From positions 3,472,001-3,536,000 of the forward strand of contig NZ_JBIFNP010000001.1 of the NCBI RefSeq assembly GCF_043945595.1: a DNA stretch of 64,000 nucleotides, in the 5' to 3' direction. The notes below the pieces were generated by a model. The model ran no database searches. It saw only the letters and a program-made list of their open reading frames with translations, and was not told the DNA's origin. Shown here in pieces: positions 62,819 through 64,000 of the stretch. How positions within the stretch are numbered: position 1 is the first letter of the stretch; each line of letters begins with the position of its first letter. This DNA comes from Paenibacillus_S sp043945595 (GTDB lineage Bacteria > Bacillota > Bacilli > Paenibacillales > NBRC-103111). The translations under genes and the position numbers were made by a program.

Positions 62819-62839
62819 AGCCGCGCTTGGCGCGGCTTG
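62819..62839 (-). terminator. terminator downstream of the MerR gene
   Basis: AAGCCGCGC and GCGCGGCTT form a 9-bp stem with loop TTG (plus strand); on the minus strand TTTG follows. It lies about 160 bp after the MerR stop. Confidence 0.7.
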
Positions 62840-62944
62840 AGCCTGTCGCTGATGCTGCGGAACCTTCGGGCAGCCCCTTTGCGGGCATGAGCTTCTCGCT
62901 CGAGTTCTCCTCCGTACAATAAGGAAGGAACGCTTTCGAATGGT

Positions 62945-62991
62945 TTGGAAAGCTGCTCCATCGCCTCCTGGAACAAGGAGTTCACCAGTAC
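62945..62991 (-). pseudogene. 47-bp fragment of a tetR paralogue
   Basis: Encodes VLVNSLFQEAMEQLS, and is 44/47 identical to 61300-61346 inside the CYP102 repressor gene, differing at A/G, G/C and C/T positions. It stands alone next to the MerR gene, with no remaining TetR sequence on either side that I can see. Confidence 0.65.
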
Positions 62992-62999
62992 GCTCCCGC

Positions 63000-63449
63000 T
63001 TAGTTTTCCCTGTCCTTTCGCATCCCGGACGTCTCCAGGAGCTTAAAATCAGTGCTTTCTCCGTTATCCGCCGCCATTCTGGCCATATATACGGATAATT
63101 TGTAGTCCACTACTTCCATCGCCCGGTTCAGCTCGTGCTGTCTCTTTTGCAGGTCTAGCTTGTATTGTTCGAGAATCGCCTTTCGTTGGGGCAGAGTTGC
63201 GTCTCCCTTCATGGCAAGATGGACCATTTGTTTCAGAGAGGCTACGGTCATCCCCGTCGTCCGAAAGCACGTCATCAGAGCAATCCAATCCAGATCGCTG
63301 TCCTCAAAGATGCGGTTTCCGTGCCGGTCTCTTTGAATTGAAGGAAGCAGCCCTTCTTTTTCATAAAATCGTATCGTATGGGAAGGGAGCTGGAGCTTCT
63401 CCGAAGCTTCCTTGATAGAATAATTCAACCACCGCACCCGCCTTTGCAA
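63000..63449 (-). CDS. MerR-family transcriptional regulator
   Basis: A 149-residue regulator: N-terminal winged HTH (YSIKEASEKLQLPSHTIRFY, EKEGLLPSIQRDRHGNRIFE), then the dimerisation coiled coil (QRKAILEQYKLDLQKRQHEL). The short C-terminal region lacks conspicuous Cys ligands, so it is of the drug/stress, not the metal, type. Initiation at 63449 (TTG) or a few codons later. Only 5 bp separate it from the TetR gene upstream, suggesting an operon. Confidence 0.82.
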   Translation of the reverse strand: MQRRVRWLNYSIKEASEKLQLPSHTIRFYEKEGLLPSIQRDRHGNRIFEDSDLDWIALMTCFRTTGMTVASLKQMVHLAMKGDATLPQRKAILEQYKLDLQKRQHELNRAMEVVDYKLSVYMARMAADNGESTDFKLLETSGMRKDREN

Positions 63450-63454
63450 AAAGA

Positions 63455-64000
63455 TTATACCCGGATAGCATCCCAGCTCATTTGAATAATATGATCCAAA
63501 TGCTCCCCTGTCGCATCAAACTGACCCTTAAAATGCGCCTTCGCCAGCTGGGTTACAGGAAGATAACAATATGTCAGCAGAAAGGTCGTTTCCATCGGCT
63601 TCAAATCGCCTGCCTGCTTTCTTTTCTCAACGATATCGTATAAGGAGGCGAACATGAAGGAGGTATCCTCCAAGCACAGCTTATCCATTAAGGGAGAAGT
63701 GGCAAACTGCTCCAGGAACAAAAAGTAATCCTTATTCTCCAGAATAAACTGCATGCTGTTTCTCATGAATTGTTCGCACAGCTGCCGGGTCGACATGGTA
63801 TCGTCAAGCTTATGGATCATTTGTCTGCTCAGTTTTTCTTTGACCCTTACGTACAGCTTGGCCAGCATGTCCTCCTTGTTCTCAAAATAGACGTAAATGG
63901 TTGCCGATGAAACGTTCGCTCGTTTCGCAATCTTCGACATCGAAATTTCGGAAAAGCCTATCTCATTCAGCAGCTGAATGGTGGCTTCAAATATGGCTTC
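63455..64000 (-). CDS. TetR-family regulator, 5' end outside window
   Basis: The open frame runs to the window edge: EAIFEATIQLLNEIGFSEIS, then MSKIAKRANVSSATIYVYFE (HTH), and the TetR_C helical domain (e.g. ENKDYFLFLEQFATSPLMDK). At least 181 residues. It precedes the MerR gene with a 5-bp gap. Target not identifiable; the start lies upstream. Confidence 0.82.
   Translation of the reverse strand, partial: EAIFEATIQLLNEIGFSEISMSKIAKRANVSSATIYVYFENKEDMLAKLYVRVKEKLSRQMIHKLDDTMSTRQLCEQFMRNSMQFILENKDYFLFLEQFATSPLMDKLCLEDTSFMFASLYDIVEKRKQAGDLKPMETTFLLTYCYLPVTQLAKAHFKGQFDATGEHLDHIIQMSWDAIRV

Noticed and set aside
62692..62985. 97-codon open frame containing the TetR fragment as a gene
   Set aside because: Only the first 15 codons resemble TetR; the remainder runs through a terminator hairpin and is not protein-like.

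Overview
The window looks like chromosomal DNA of a spore-forming Paenibacillaceae member (Paenibacillus or a close relative). Signs of this are strong GGAGG ribosome sites, frequent TTG/GTG starts, three LplB/YtcP-type sugar import systems with very large binding lipoproteins, membrane-bound AraC regulators, an S-layer-homology GH18 protein and a CYP102 fatty-acid hydroxylase beside its TetR repressor. I see no rRNA, tRNA, CRISPR array, prophage or replication origin.

Layout. 1-5.5 kb: MocR regulator divergent from an EamA exporter, a Rieske oxygenase, a cupredoxin protein, a tiny hydrophilic protein and a GNAT acetyltransferase. 5.7-17.9 kb: a minus-strand sugar-acid utilisation locus with a GH105-like unsaturated uronyl hydrolase, a possible new polysaccharide lyase, a Vps62-like protein of unknown role, a TIM-barrel isomerase, two permeases, a binding lipoprotein and a membrane AraC regulator. 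18-29.8 kb: mixed housekeeping and stress genes (CPA1 antiporter, quinone reductase with divergent MarR, esterase, VOC protein, SRPBCC protein, ECF sigma factor, SLH-GH18 protein, trypsin-like protease, DinB, nucleotidyltransferase). 30-44 kb: a second sugar locus with a GH43 xylosidase/arabinofuranosidase-like enzyme, two Gfo/Idh/MocA oxidoreductases, two complete permease pairs in tandem, two binding lipoproteins and a divergent membrane AraC regulator. 44-64 kb: hybrid histidine kinase, small metabolic and resistance genes, a 3'-truncated IS3-family element next to a response-regulator remnant, two drug-type MFS exporters with a TetR, a nucleotidyltransferase, CYP102 with its TetR, a diguanylate cyclase, a MerR and a partial TetR.

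The two sugar loci share one logic: a membrane AraC regulator senses the substrate, an importer without its own ATPase gene (a shared MsmK/UgpC-type ATPase elsewhere is presumed) takes up oligosaccharides, and intracellular hydrolases, lyases, isomerases and oxidoreductases process them.

Two window-wide signals stand out. First, a dispersed palindromic element of about 172 bp is present twice, with a partial third copy. One copy has 15-bp terminal inverted repeats and a perfect 8-bp flanking duplication, so it looks like a MITE. Second, thirteen single-base frameshifts break twelve genes that otherwise align with full-length families, and several breakpoints share identical 10-13-mers. This points to systematic base-calling or assembly error rather than pseudogenes.
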